This document shows, one piece after another, positions 1 to 10,500 of a DNA stretch of 64,000 bases. Made by a program: the position numbers and the translations under genes. The stretch covers positions 30,560,529 to 30,624,528 of the forward strand of contig NC_091181.1 of assembly GCF_040958095.1 (NCBI RefSeq), written 5' to 3'. The notes beneath the pieces are model-generated. The model ran no database searches. It saw nothing but the letters and a program-made list of their open reading frames with translations, and had not been told where the DNA came from. Numbering within the stretch: the first letter of the stretch is position 1; every line of letters starts with the position of its first letter. This DNA comes from Procambarus clarkii. Lineage: Eukaryota; Arthropoda; Malacostraca; Decapoda; Cambaridae.

Positions 1-36
1 ACACTGAAAAAGTTCTTTCAGTGTCACCCTACTAAG

Positions 37-345
37 TTATATGGCTTTATCTACCCTGAAAATTTTGTTTGTGGCAATCACGTCTCCACTAACTCTTTTG
101 TTTTCCAACGACGTAAGGTTTAATTCCTGTAGTCTCTCCTCATATTTCATACCTCTCACTGCTAGGACAAGTCTGGTGACATACCTCTGAACTTTCTCTA
201 GCTTCGTCTTGCGGTTGACTAGATACGGAGTCCACACTGGAGCCGCATACTCCAGGATTCGTCTCACATATGTGTTATACAAGGTTCTGAATAATTCCTT
301 ACGCAAATTTCCAAAAGGCGTTCTTAGTTTGGCCTACCTGGCATA
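37..345 (-). pseudogene. Non-LTR retrotransposon RT fragment (copy A)
   Basis: The - strand reads through about 90 residues of the C-terminal part of a non-LTR reverse transcriptase. It includes the segment YVRRILEYAAPVWTPYL followed by a KLEKVQR motif, which lies downstream of the catalytic palm in jockey/CR1-like LINEs. The same segment recurs at 789-1322 with clear divergence (YVRPVLVYAAPAWSPYL), so this is a second, independently decayed copy. It has no catalytic residues and no start, and is a 5'-truncated relic. The exact clade cannot be assigned by eye. Confidence 0.75.
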
Positions 346-365
346 AGAAGATATCTCTTTGATGT

Positions 366-448
366 GTATGTACTCACCTAGTTGTGCTTGCGGGGGTTGA
401 ACTCTGGCTCTTTGGTCCCGCCTCTCAACTGTATCACACACCTACCTC
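366..448 (-). mobile_element. LINE 3'-terminal fragment (copy B)
   Basis: Read on the - strand, this is the 3' end of the same LINE family: GGGACCAAAGAGCCAGAG, then a C-run, GCAAGCACAACTAGGTGAGT and a short tail. The same terminal sequence occurs at 449-560 (-), 38010-38092 (+), 43090-43222 (+) and 62590-62712 (+), which defines the family's 3' end. Confidence 0.65.
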
Positions 449-1390
449 TTAACACAGTGTGTGTGTGTGTGTGTGTACTTACCTAATTGTACTCACCTAA
501 TTGTGCTTGCGGGGGTTGAGCTTTGGCTCTTTGGTCCCGCCTCTCAACTGTCAATCAACTGGTGTACAGGTTCCTGAGCCTACTGGGCTCTATCATATCT
601 ACATTTGAAACTGTGTATGGAGTCAGCCTCCACCACATCACTGTCTAATGCATTCTACTTGTTAACTACTCTGACACTGAAAAAGTTCTTTCTAACATAC
701 CTGTGGCTCATTTGGGTACTCAAGTCTCCACCTGTGTCCCCTTGTTCGCGTACCACCCGTGTTAAAAAGTTTATCCGTATCTACCCTGTCAATTCCTTTG
801 AGAATTTTGTAGGTAGTGATCATGTCTTCCTTTACTCTTGTCTTCCAGTGTCGTGAGGTGCCTCTCACGCAGCCTTTCCTCGTAACTCATGCCTCTTAGT
901 TCTGGGACTAGTCTAGTGGCACACCTTTGAACCTTTTCCAACTTCGTCTTGTGCTTGACAAGGTACGGGCTCCATGCTGGTGCTGCATACACCAAGACTG
1001 GTCTTACATATGCGGTATAGAAGGTTCTGAATGATTCATTACACAGGTTCCTGAAGGCAGTTCTGATGTTACCCAGCCTTGCATACACCACAGATGTTAT
1101 TATTTTTATGTGGGCTTCAGGAGACAGGTTCAGTGTGATATCAACTCCTAGATCTTTCTCTCTGTCCGTTTCACGAAGGATTTCATCTCCCATTCGGTAT
1201 CCTGTGTCTGGCCTCCTGTTTCCACCGTCTAGTTTCATTACCTTACATTTACTCGGGTTGAACTTTAGTAGCCATTTGTTGGACCATTCATTTAGTTTGT
1301 GTAGGTCATATTGTAGTGTCATACTATCTTCCTCTGTCTCAATCCCCTCATAATATTTGCATCATCAGCAAACAATAAGAGGAACGATTC
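449..1390 (-). mobile_element. 5'-truncated non-LTR retrotransposon (copy C), RT C-terminus plus 3'UTR
   Basis: This is the longest copy of the main LINE family in the window. On the - strand it begins with the RT catalytic signature FADD (1372-1361), continues through EWSNKWLLKFNPSKCKVM and the YVRPVLVYAAPAW segment (1322-789), then a non-coding 3' region, and ends in a (GT)n tail (449-474). At least one frameshift near 1330 separates FADD from the rest of the RT frame. The endonuclease, the fingers domain and the 5' end are missing, the usual outcome of target-primed reverse transcription. The element is not autonomous. Jockey- or CR1-like is inferred from motif flavour only. Confidence 0.8.
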
Positions 1391-1391
1391 T

Positions 1392-1497
1392 ACGTGCGCG
1401 TGTGTGCGTGTGCGTGCGTGCAATACAAATAAAATACAATGGCTTATTAATTAATGTAATACATATACACACACACACACACACACACGCACACACA
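1392..1497. repeat. GT/AC microsatellites
   Basis: An imperfect GT/GC-rich tract (1396-1420) and an (AC)n tract (1468-1497) flank an AT-rich stretch, immediately 5' of a SINE. No coding potential. Confidence 0.8.
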
Positions 1498-1720
1498 GGG
1501 GCCTCACGGCTGAGTGGACAGCGCTCTGGGGTTGTAGTCCTAAGAGCCCGGGTTAGATCCTCGGCAGAGGCAGAAACATATGGGCAGAGTTTCTTTCACC
1601 CTGGTGCCCCTGTTCACTTAGCAATAAATAGGTACCTGGGAGCTAGACAGCTGCTACGGGCTGCTTCCTAGGGATGTGTACGCGCGCATGTTAAGAGAGA
1701 AATATATGTAGTAGACATAA
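1498..1720 (+). mobile_element. tRNA-derived SINE, type 2
   Basis: A tRNA-like head has a box A-like GGCTGAGTGGACAGC and a box B-like GGGTTAGATCC (one base off consensus). It is followed by the body GGGCAGAGTTTCTTTCACCC and AATAAATAGGTACCTGGGAG, and by a tail GCTGCTACGGGCTGCTTCC. The same body occurs at 48315-48530, and the same tRNA-body arrangement at 13925-14163. The tail differs from the type 1 SINEs: it ends in an ATG/GAGAGAAATATATG-rich stretch rather than in CTCAAGATAAC repeats. Confidence 0.75.
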
Positions 1721-3745
1721 TAGAGGAAAAATAAATTAGTTAGAAAGGCTGGGTCCAAGAGCTAATAGCTCGATTCTGCAGATACAAATAGTAAAGTAAA
1801 TACACACACTTACCCACTCATTAGGGAAAAAAAGAAATTACTTTGATTGTTCAGAGGCTATTATATCACTGAAGGACCAAGCACAACAACCCCAATTGCG
1901 TTGCAAATATCAGAATTCCGCGGAGCATGAATGTGTGAGAACAAGGGCGTGGAGGCCGGCGGGAGGAGTAGGGGAGGGGAGGACAGACAGAGAGAGAAAT
2001 CAATAGCAACAAGCGCCTCTCGGACATAACAAACAGGAACACGGTGGCGTGTGTAAGTCACCCTCAAGCAACGCTACAAAACGGACACTCCGCTAGCGCC
2101 CTACACTACCCACCAGTTGGTAATGTACCGAGTCATTCGAAGGCCATTGACAGCCCGACTTTCCGGGAGAGCAGACGTGATAATGGCGCGGGCAGAGGCG
2201 TCCGGCAACTAGTGTATCCTAGGGCAGCACGTGAGGCTTCCAGTGTCCCCTCGACTCCCCACCACAGTGGTTCACACACCTGGCCCTCATGGAGACGGGC
2301 ACTCCTCCCCTCGTACAACTCATCCGTAAATTAGAACCAATTAACTCCTGTTGAGAAACTGTAACAGCTGGTGTGATAAAATGGTCATGCGATGCGCGGC
2401 AACTGTCACTTAATGTTGTGTTGCAGGAAACCATAAAAGTAATGTTTTATTTTTGTTTCAATGTGATAAGTTTCCTTAAGTGTTTAAGGGTGGTAGTGAT
2501 AAGATGTAGGAATGTGTGAATGGTGCGCGCTAGTGGCCCCAGTGTTGTAATAACGGGGTGTTCCGGTCTGCCTTCCCTCAACTCCGCTACTGTGACTGGA
2601 TCAGATGACCGACCCAACAGGTAAAGGTGCACATTTTCTCCTCTATAAATAGCCTTTATCCTTAACTGTAATCCCCTTACGGTTAAATACATTTACATAT
2701 TTTTTTCATTCAGTTTACAGCCAATACAGAAATAGAAAGCTGGGACGAGGAACAAAAACAGTTCAAGGCAACTTCAATACGCATCAATTTGCAATAGATA
2801 ACATTAGGTGTAAAGCAAGGTTAACCTCGTGTTTTACAACACAAGCTGAATAAGCAGTCAAGAGGTGTAGTTCAGCGAGCGTGGTGAAGCTGTCCTACAT
2901 CCTTAATAACCGTCCGACAGTCATTAAACATCGAGAAATCCAGCTTTTCAAAAATGACAAATTTAGTTATCCTGGGAATACGGCACTGGTGTTGATCAAT
3001 ATAAAGAGCTCTATATTAATAATTTTAAGTTGGGAAAAAGGTTTAGGCGAGGTATAAAAATTGCTAAACCAGTTCACATTTATATTTTTGTATGTTTACT
3101 GAATTTGTTGTCTGAGGTTCAGCGCTGCACTAGACCTTAAGTCCTCTTTGCCAATACCTGATTACTTTGAATATTAAGATCAGGTCTCCTCTGGCTCGTT
3201 TCCTTTCTACTCTTTTAAGATTCGGTTCCATACCGATACGTGTATGAATGTAAACATTACTGTTATAAAGGTTTACCTCGACAGATTGGTGAAGTCGCTG
3301 TTGACATCCGGAGAGTCGGCCATGCGAGACGCCCAGAGACCTTCACTCCTCCAGTTATCCAAACGTCCTTAGAAAGAAATATTCAATGCTGAATTAGAAT
3401 ACTGACTCGCTGAGAGCATGGAAGAACGAGAAATGGCCCCAATCTTGATGGAACTGCCAAGAGATCAGAATGAAAAATTGCACTGGAAGTGAGCGAGGTT
3501 CTCTGCCTTCTGACATTGAAACGTATTATAATTTTAACAAACATTCGGAGTTATATTCGATGAATTATGTTCTTTGTTGCAAGCACATTGATTGATGAAG
3601 ATTAAGCCACCTAAGAGGTGGCACGGGCACGAGTAGCTCGTAAGGCTAGCAAATTATTTCAGGCGCTCTTAAATAACCCTCGAAGTGACCCTGAGTTACA
3701 AGTGTTGACAGTCAGGAGAAAAGTTATCACTGAAATCCCGCACAT
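1721..3745. other. Gene-less stretch with one GC-rich patch
   Basis: Short overlapping frames in the GC-rich patch (about 2040-2330) run on both strands and show no recognisable protein. The remainder is AT-rich unique-looking DNA. A small hairpin-repeat fragment lies at 3592-3655 and is listed separately. Confidence 0.5.
3592..3655 (-). repeat. Hairpin-array repeat fragment (3' end)
   Basis: On the - strand this carries GCCACCTCTTAGGTGGC (a 6-bp stem) and the trailing TTAATCTTCATCAATCAAT found at the 3' end of the full copies at 37066, 41355 and 48936. The preceding stem (ACGAG...CTCGT) has diverged from ACGGGC...GCCCGT but still pairs. Confidence 0.7.
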
Positions 3746-3954
3746 TTAACGTGGACAACCTGGGGCAAGTGGTTGGTCACCACGCATGCGCGTTGTATCG
3801 GCCCCATGACGAGGGCATCTTGCCCACCGTGCCCCCATCGGCCCTCGCCTCACTCCCTCCATGCTCACCTCATGCAACGTGGCCTCCAGTGGGGTGCTGG
3901 GCACGGCCTCCCCCAGGATGGGTAGGACGCCCCACATCCTTGACCTCCATCAGG
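3746..3954 (+). other. Possible upstream (5'UTR) exon of the ASB gene
   Basis: A GC-rich, CpG-containing block in AT-rich surroundings ends in the donor-like ATCAG|GTGAGA at 3954. It lies 0.8 kb upstream of the ASB start. An acceptor-like TTTGCCTCAG ends at 4752, 14 bases before the ASB ATG. No frame through this block joins the ASB frame without a stop, so if it is an exon it would be untranslated. This is inference only. Confidence 0.25.
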
Positions 3955-4085
3955 TGAGACTTTTAATTAGTGAACCCGTATTACTATTTTTGTTAATAAC
4001 TGACAATGATAGTAAAATATATGTCTTGATTACAAGGGGGCGTGTATATTGGAGTGTATTGAGTACAGTGTAACGAGTACAAGGA

Positions 4086-4190
4086 GTGTAATGAGTAAGG
4101 AGTGTAATGCGTACATGAAGTGTAATGAGTACATGAAGTGTAATGAGTACATGAAGTGTAATCAGTACAATATAATGGGTACGGACTTAT
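4086..4190 (+). repeat. 18-bp minisatellite
   Basis: Tandem copies of GTACATGAAGTGTAATGA with degenerate edges, directly 5' of an AT microsatellite. No coding meaning. Confidence 0.8.
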
Positions 4191-4197
4191 TTTAGCC

Positions 4198-4198
4198 C

Positions 4199-4260
<62 letters not shown>
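4198..4260. repeat. (AT)n microsatellite, about 31 units
   Basis: An uninterrupted AT dinucleotide run that abuts the perfect 14-bp-stem hairpin at 4261-4294. Confidence 0.95.
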
Positions 4261-4264
<4 letters not shown>

Positions 4265-4294
4265 CTGGGCTGTAAATGAGTACAGCCCAGGTAC
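4261..4294. repeat. Perfect 14-bp stem hairpin beside (AT)n
   Basis: GTACCTGGGCTGTA (4261-4274), a 6-base loop, then TACAGCCCAGGTAC (4281-4294). The right arm continues into the 3' part of the SINE on the - strand, so the hairpin probably arose from inverted copying of SINE sequence (GGTACCTGG). Confidence 0.9.
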
Positions 4295-4432
4295 CTATTT
4301 ACTGCTAGGTAATAGGGGCATCAGGGTGAAAGAAACATTTTGCCCATTTGTCTCCGCCTCCACCGGGGATCGAACCCGGAATCTCATGACTACGAATCCG
4401 AAGTGCTGTCCACCCAGCTGTCAGGCGCCCCC
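4290..4432 (-). mobile_element. tRNA-derived SINE, type 2 (truncated)
   Basis: On the - strand the tRNA-like head reads GGGCGCCTGACAGCTGGGTG, with a consensus-like box B GGGTTCGATCCCC. It is followed by the GGGCAAAATGTTTCTTTCACC body and AGTAAATAGGTACCTGG. The tail is lost in the hairpin and AT repeat. Confidence 0.75.
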
Positions 4433-4752
4433 TCCCCCCACCAGTCATGCTGCACCAGTGTAAATTTGACAGCTGTACCATACATCACAAAAACACTATA
4501 TAATGATGAATTATTATTTAATAATAATTATAAAATGCAAGGACCTGACAAAATAATACATATCACTCCTAAAAATAAAGCATGCACTGCAACTGTGTGC
4601 TCTGGCTTGAGTCAAGCCTTTACTGAAAGTTATTCTTCTATGCCAACTTCTTAAATGTCTATTATATAAACCATGTGAGTGGTGCTTCCAAATGTAAATT
4701 GTCCTCACCCATTGCACATGCGAATAATTCCTCATTTACACGTTTGCCTCAG
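4433..4752. other. ASB upstream region
   Basis: AT-rich, with no protein match. An acceptor-like TTTGCCTCAG ends at 4752. An in-frame TAA at 4725 precedes the ATG at 4767, so the coding frame cannot extend far upstream without a splice. Confidence 0.5.
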
Positions 4753-4766
4753 CTGATACCACGGAT

Positions 4767-5023
4767 ATGGAGTGGATAATTAAACCCAACCCAATTGATG
4801 TACCGCAGGCGATAGTGACCGGGGACATGGATGAGATGGTGAGGCTGGCGGAGAGTGGGCTGGACATGGGATGTCCTGTGCGGGGCACCACAGCCCTCTC
4901 CCTGGCAGTGTACCGAGGCGACCTTCATGCCCTCAGGGTCCTGGCACAGGCGGGGGCGCCACTTGACAGGCGTAGCAAAGATCATCTGGAACGCCTTGAA
5001 ACGCCTATCATATCTGCCATCAG
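4767..5023 (+). CDS. ASB gene exon 1
   Basis: Residues 1-85 plus two bases of codon 86. It holds the weak first ankyrin unit and a good second one. The donor CATCAG|GTATGA leaves phase 2. Confidence 0.85.
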
Positions 5024-7504
5024 GTATGATTTTAGACTGTGCATAACAGAGACTATGTTTTTTTTATAGGTACCTAACTTGTTGATAAATAACTTTCATA
5101 TCACTTCATTCCAGATATATAATCTTACATGGTTTCATTATTTATATATTCAGATCGAAAGAACGGGTTGGTTATTCCTAAGGATGTTTTAACAGCAACT
5201 TTTTGAGTAAACAGAGGTTCTGTGTTTTCTTCATAACTTGTTCAGTCTTCCTCGGTGCTTTGGAACCTTATCTTGGAATTTCTCTTTTAAGAATTCGTAA
5301 TTTGTTTTTTCCTTAAGAATTAAAAAGTACGATTTTAAAAATTTTGATTTTCAGATATATATGGCGTCAATAATTGAATGCACTTTATGCCACATATGTT
5401 GTTACACTCTCACAGATAGGTTGCTACACCCCACTCACAAACTTGTTTGTTACACACACTCCTACTTTACCTTGCGATGATTTCGGGGCTCAACGTCCCC
5501 GCTGCCCGGTCCCCGACCAGGCCTCCCTACAGACTTGGTTGTCACACACTCGGCTGTTACACACCCTCATAGACTTGGTTGTTGCACACTCTCACAGACT
5601 TGGTTGTCGCACTCTCACAGACTTGGTTGTCGCACTCTCACAGACTTGGTTGTCGCACACTCACATACTTGGTTGTTGCACTCTCACAGACGTGGTTGTC
5701 GCATACTCAGACTTGGTTGTCGCACTCTCTCACAGACTTTGTTGTTACACACTCTCACTGACTTGGTTGTTACACACTCTCAGACTTGGTTGTTACACAT
5801 TCTCACAGACTTGGCCACCGGGAGATCTTCCAGGAATTAGTGAGACGCGGAGCTCGCCTCGACTTGCGAGACTTCTACAATCAAACGCCTCTGTGGTTTG
5901 CCGTGAAAGAACAACGATTAGGCTTCGTTAGGATCCTGCTTAAGAATGGAGCGCCAATAGATTTCACTCGTGCTGCAGAAAACCCCCTCAACATCGCAAT
6001 GCAATTCTTGGGTTATAGGGTAAGTTTCACGATCTCTAATAGACTCTGGTTTAAATGGTGAGTGAAATATATTGTTTATGCAACCCATCATCCTGAAATG
6101 ATGGTGCTTTTTTACAACTATGTGGTCGATCGTTCCAATGTGTAGTAATGGAGCCCCAGTAAGCCACTTTTTAATTTTTTTTATAGTCAGGAAAAATAAA
6201 GCTAAACCAAATATATACATATATATATTTCTAGGCCTAGTATAGCACATCTATGTACTATATCAGGCCTCAGACAGCGTGGATTAGTCCAAGGATGGTT
6301 AGGCTAGGTTAGGTCTTATTAGCAACATATAGAAAATATTTTCCGGTTTGCCCAGATTCAATAATACAGAAGTCAACTTTCTGGTGGTCCATCACGACAT
6401 GCACACGATGAGTCACAATAACGTCGCTGAAGATATGATGACCAAACCACATATTAGAAAATGAAGAAACGATGTTTCAGTTCGTCCTGACCATTATCAA
6501 ACCGACCGAAACGTCGACCGAAACGTCGTTTCTTCATTTTATGGTGTGTGGTTTGGTCATCCATCACGACATATTTGTACTGTCGACCACATCGTGATTA
6601 TAAGTTCTTTCATTTAAAGATGATGGGCTAAATTTATGACGGCTGATATTTACAATTCGTATTTTAATTACATATCTTATTTAAAAACTGGAATATAAGA
6701 GTATTATTATTATCTAATAAATTTGTAATATGTATGAGATAATTATGCCAGTGAAGCAAAATTTTATTGTCTGTCATCATAGGGGAAAGATTACAGTCGT
6801 TATGTGACTAACCTTTCTGCCTGCGTCCACGGGATGGATATGAGCTCTATAATAAACTAATTAACAAACACAGGGTCGGCGGGAGATGGCACTGGAGCTG
6901 GTGGCGGCTGGTGTGCCACTCACTCTCGAGGACTACAAGGGCCACTCCCCTCTCTACTGGGCCATGAAGCATGTCGATTTCGAGTTCTTCAGGTAAGGCA
7001 TTTGAGTTTATATCCACAATCATATATATACCAAATGTTTCTTGTGATGGGAGCCATTTAATCTGTTTTCCGTTGAGCTATTGGTATTATAAAAATATTT
7101 GTTTGCATTTGAAATATTGAAACTATAAACATGTTCTTGTCAGGTTACTAGTTGAAGCTGGGGCGCCCCTGCGAGAGTATGAGTGGCTGGCACCGCCTCA
7201 CCTCCCCCGGACTTGGCAGGAGGACGCAGATATACTAGAGTGGCTGACGGAGGAGAGCAAGACGCCACCACCACTCAAACGACAGTGTAGAACGTTCATT
7301 TACGCCACGCTACGGGTCCAGCATAAAACAGACGTGAGGCCACTGGTCCAGGCCCTCACTCTGGGCCCTCAATTACCTCTACCACAGTTGTTGCTAAGCT
7401 ACCTTCTGCTGGAGGTGCCCCTTCGTTGCGCCACCGCCAACCCTCCTCTCCACAACCAGGCCCAAGGGGAGACGGTGCCACCCCCGGCCCCACTGCCACT
7501 GTGA
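4767..7504 (+). CDS. Ankyrin repeat and SOCS box (ASB-type) protein, 4 exons, 315 aa
   Basis: Exons 4767-5023, 5809-6019, 6874-6992 and 7144-7504 join in one frame with GT-AG introns (phases 2, 0, 2) and end in TGA. Ankyrin-type units lie at about residues 10-38 (weak), 39-71, 78-110, 112-143, 146-177 and 180-210, e.g. GTTALSLAVYRGDLHALRVL and NQTPLWFAVKEQRLGFVRIL. Residues 238-289 form a SOCS box: LKRQCRTFIYATL is the BC-box (Elongin C contact) and LPLP at 273-276 is the Cullin 5 box motif. In this family the ankyrin stack binds a substrate and the SOCS box recruits Elongin B/C-Cul5-Rbx2 for ubiquitylation. Six repeats and 315 residues fit a small ASB. The ATG at 4767 is the first after an in-frame stop at 4725. 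I cannot say which ASB number it matches, and the substrate is unknown. A Pro-rich tail (about 296-315) follows the SOCS box. Confidence 0.88.
5403..5803 (+). repeat. 23-bp minisatellite in ASB intron 1, carrying acceptor-like units
   Basis: About eleven degenerate copies of CACAGACTTGGTTGTCGCAC plus TCT, with period 23 exact at 5593, 5616 and 5639. The same TCTCACAG|ACTTGG string forms the real exon 2 acceptor at 5801-5814, so the array is a chain of near-identical decoy 3' splice sites running into the exon. A fragment of the shared LINE/SINE tail in - orientation (5466-5527) interrupts the 5' part. Confidence 0.85.
5466..5527 (-). mobile_element. LINE/SINE shared-tail fragment
   Basis: Contains GATGATTTCGGGGCT, GTCCCCG and CCGACCAGGCCTCC, the reverse complement of the tail at 14098-14163 and 36505-36582. 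No head is attached. Confidence 0.75.
5809..6019 (+). CDS. ASB gene exon 2
   Basis: Completes codon 86 and encodes residues 87-156 with two ankyrin units (LGHREIFQELVRRGARLDL and NQTPLWFAVKEQRLGFVRIL). The acceptor lies in the last unit of the intron 1 minisatellite. The donor TATAGG|GTAAGT leaves phase 0. Confidence 0.85.
6385..6562. repeat. Degenerate 'GTTTCGGTCCGTCCTGGAC' fold-back repeat
   Basis: Holds GATGAGTCACAATAACGT, a GACCAAACCACA segment, TTCAGTTCGTCCTGACCATT and then an inverted GACCGAAACGTCGTTTCTTC and TGTGGTTTGGTCATC. It is the same family as 40784-40983, more decayed, in ASB intron 2. Confidence 0.75.
6874..6992 (+). CDS. ASB gene exon 3
   Basis: Residues 157-195 plus two bases, including REMALELVAAGVPLTLEDY and GHSPLYWAMKHVDFEFF. 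Acceptor AACACAG|GG; donor TTCAG|GTAAGG. Confidence 0.85.
7144..7504 (+). CDS. ASB gene exon 4 (last ankyrin helix, SOCS box, stop)
   Basis: Residues 196-315 and TGA (7502-7504). Encodes the end of the last ankyrin unit (LLVEAGAPL), a linker, the SOCS box and a Pro-rich tail. The acceptor TTGTCAG|G completes an AGG codon. No canonical AATAAA was seen in the following 500 bases, so the 3' end is not placed. Confidence 0.85.
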
Positions 7505-10500
7505 CACCCACCCATTTCACACGCTTCTAGACAATCATTTTCTTGAGGCCACCGTTCCTGATAAACAACCATCGACCCATACTATCTGTGCCTGATACGA
7601 TTAGCACATTTGCAGTACATAAACATTCCTTAAAGTATATGAATATTTCACCAATTTTTTGCCACAAGCGTTAACTGTGCAAAAACTAGTGCAAAAGACC
7701 TTTTGCATATTACAAAGTTGAAATTTGTTTGAATCTCAATTCAAGAATGCCACCCAAAGTATCAGTCAACCATCCTAAGCCTCTTTAGTGGTCGTAACCC
7801 ACAATGCACATACAATGAAATCATAAGATGGGATTGCTTTAACCCTGGTAGCCTGCATGTCTGTGGTAGGTGGACTTTACATCAGAGTAAACAAGCTCTG
7901 ATAGTAACCTGCTGATTGGCGCTTTCCAGTAGACAGAGTAATCTCTACCTCCACCAAAGACTAGTATTAAGTGAGTCAGTAGTAAAGCACGATAAATGTG
8001 AAGTTCAGGTGTGCCATGTATTTCTTAAGTTTTTGTCGAAATTATAAACGATTTGTTAATATTACAGGTCATCCAGTTTGAAGCTGGTTCTCGGTGCACA
8101 TTTTCTCTAGGTAACGGCCTTATTAATCCAGAAGATGAAAGCTGCATAAACAAGACAAAATATTTCAGAATACTACAAAGATATAGTGGTTTTGTTGGTC
8201 AAAATCCAAATATATATAGGCAAATCAAGGTTAACAGGCTCTATAGTGCTAGTTGTCCTTGCGTAACATAGAAGTTCATTTGTAAATCACATTATCTTTA
8301 TAGAATTGTCATTATATATATACAGGTGGGTCGAATACGTTTTAGAAATATTTCACCTTTCAAATTTGGCTTATTCTGCATGAATGTGATCAGTGATTAT
8401 TTATCATTCCTTCGATATATATATATTACATACATACATACACACACGTGTGTGTAAATCACGAAGAAATTAACGTGATAAATAATGTGACAATATTTAA
8501 CCACAAAGGGAAATTAAAAAAGAAATAACGTAAGCACTTTGATGTTAACAGCACATCATCAGAAGTGTAAACAACGCAATTTTGTGTAGGGAGATGTACA
8601 GGCATATGAGGTGAAAAAACGATGTCTTTGTATATAAGATCTGTTTCATGAACATAAGAACAAGAAAACTGCAGAAAGCCTAATGACCAATATACGTGAG
8701 CTCCAGATAGCGGTATTCGTAATGAGGGGGTTTGTTGGTTATATATCATATCTTTTCATGTATTTTGACCAACAAGATCTGTACGAAACTTAACCTAGCC
8801 ATGCATATTATGTACTTTTGTTTCCGTTTTCCTTTAATTTCACTCTCTTCTCATGTTTCAGTCATGTCAGCTTGCCGTAGCAGTAAGTAAGACTTCTGTT
8901 GTTTTGAGAAACGTTTTCTTTCTGTGAAGCTGTATGTGTGAAATTTCTGATCAAAAGTTACAAAATTAAAAAGGGTGCATACCTAAATTTCACATTTAAT
9001 GTAAAAAAAAAAAAAGTTGAATGTAGGGAATTCGTGTTTTCGACGAGACTTTAAGCTAAAGAAAGATTATTTAATTGTGAGTTACATAAGGTCAATTTGT
9101 TTAATTTTGAATTGAACTACGCTTTTGTGTTTTTAATTTTGCTGATGACTGTTTGTGTGTTCGTGATTTTGCTCAGCTATACAAACTTTGCGTAGAGAGA
9201 CAGAATCCAGGATGAGTGCTCTGCTAGTCACTATATAAGATCTGTAAAAGTAACTTACCATTTGTTTCAATGGATCGGTAAATTCTTATGTACAGAACTT
9301 GCTATTATGCAAGGCATTTGGCGAAAATTTGGTGTAAACTAATCAATCAGCTATACGTAGGCGCGAATTGTCGACCGAATCGTGTATTTTATCTAGACTT
9401 AATAAGTTTGCAATGCAAACAAGTTATGAGCCCTCTTGTAGAGGCCCTTTACATGGTTGTTATCTGATGTTTAGGTTAAGAAATATCATCTATGCTTCAT
9501 CCCTTCTCCAAATCATTTAATTAGACATATGTTATTGGGCTGAAATTTTAAATTAACAGCTTCATATTCGACATAGCAGAATGTAGTATCACAACCACCG
9601 ACCTTAATGATTCAATATAGACTGCTTACTCGACTGCAGACACCACCAGCCTACATAACTATGGGTACCTATGCCAGATGAAGACAAAACGGTCGGGCAT
9701 TGTTTTAATGCGTACACTGTAGACCCGTTGTAGTGTATTGACCCTTGCAAGAAGTAATTGGTTCACTAAACTCCACAATTCTTTAACAATTTTAAACTTA
9801 ATTATTATGTAAGTTTCTTAATTTAAAACGTGTTAAGAATATTTATACAACTAAAAACAAATATAAACATTTCAATACTTCCTTTCATTTATAAATGTTC
9901 ATAAATGTTAAATTAATAAAATGTTGATACCTATTTCATTACCTAAAATTTGGAAAAATAGTTACACCTTAACTGTATGTATTCTTTACTTGTAGGATTC
10001 ACAAAGATATATGTTATATATATGTGTGTGTGTGTGTGTGTCAAAATAGTAAACAATAATGAGTACAATACGGGTGCTTCATTTATTATATGATGGTTCA
10101 AATCTTTGCTTGCGAGAACAGTAAGATTATTTATATGGAATAATAATTTATACACTGTACTACATATATAGCCTTATAACTATAGAATATATAACGTCAC
10201 TGTACACTTCCGGACATTAGGAAACCCTGCATGACCCACCAACTGAATCAATTTATTCGGGGCAACAACTTTGGCACTCAACAAATTGTTGAGTGTCATG
10301 GCGACCAACTCATTTGATTCAAATGTCAGTATTGTAAGCAGTCTTAAGGTCGTTGTAAAGCACAAAATATGTTTCCATCCACATAAAGTTTTTTATCCGT
10401 TACAGAACAGAAGTGGCTTTGGTTGAGCATAATTGTCACGGTATAAACAAGATGAGCGTTAAGAAAGTAATCTGTTCATGTTGAGCTTAAGGAGGCAATC

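Noticed and set aside
5374..5931. 185-residue + strand frame across ASB intron 1
   Set aside because: Most of it is the 23-bp acceptor-like minisatellite, and it enters exon 2 in the wrong frame.
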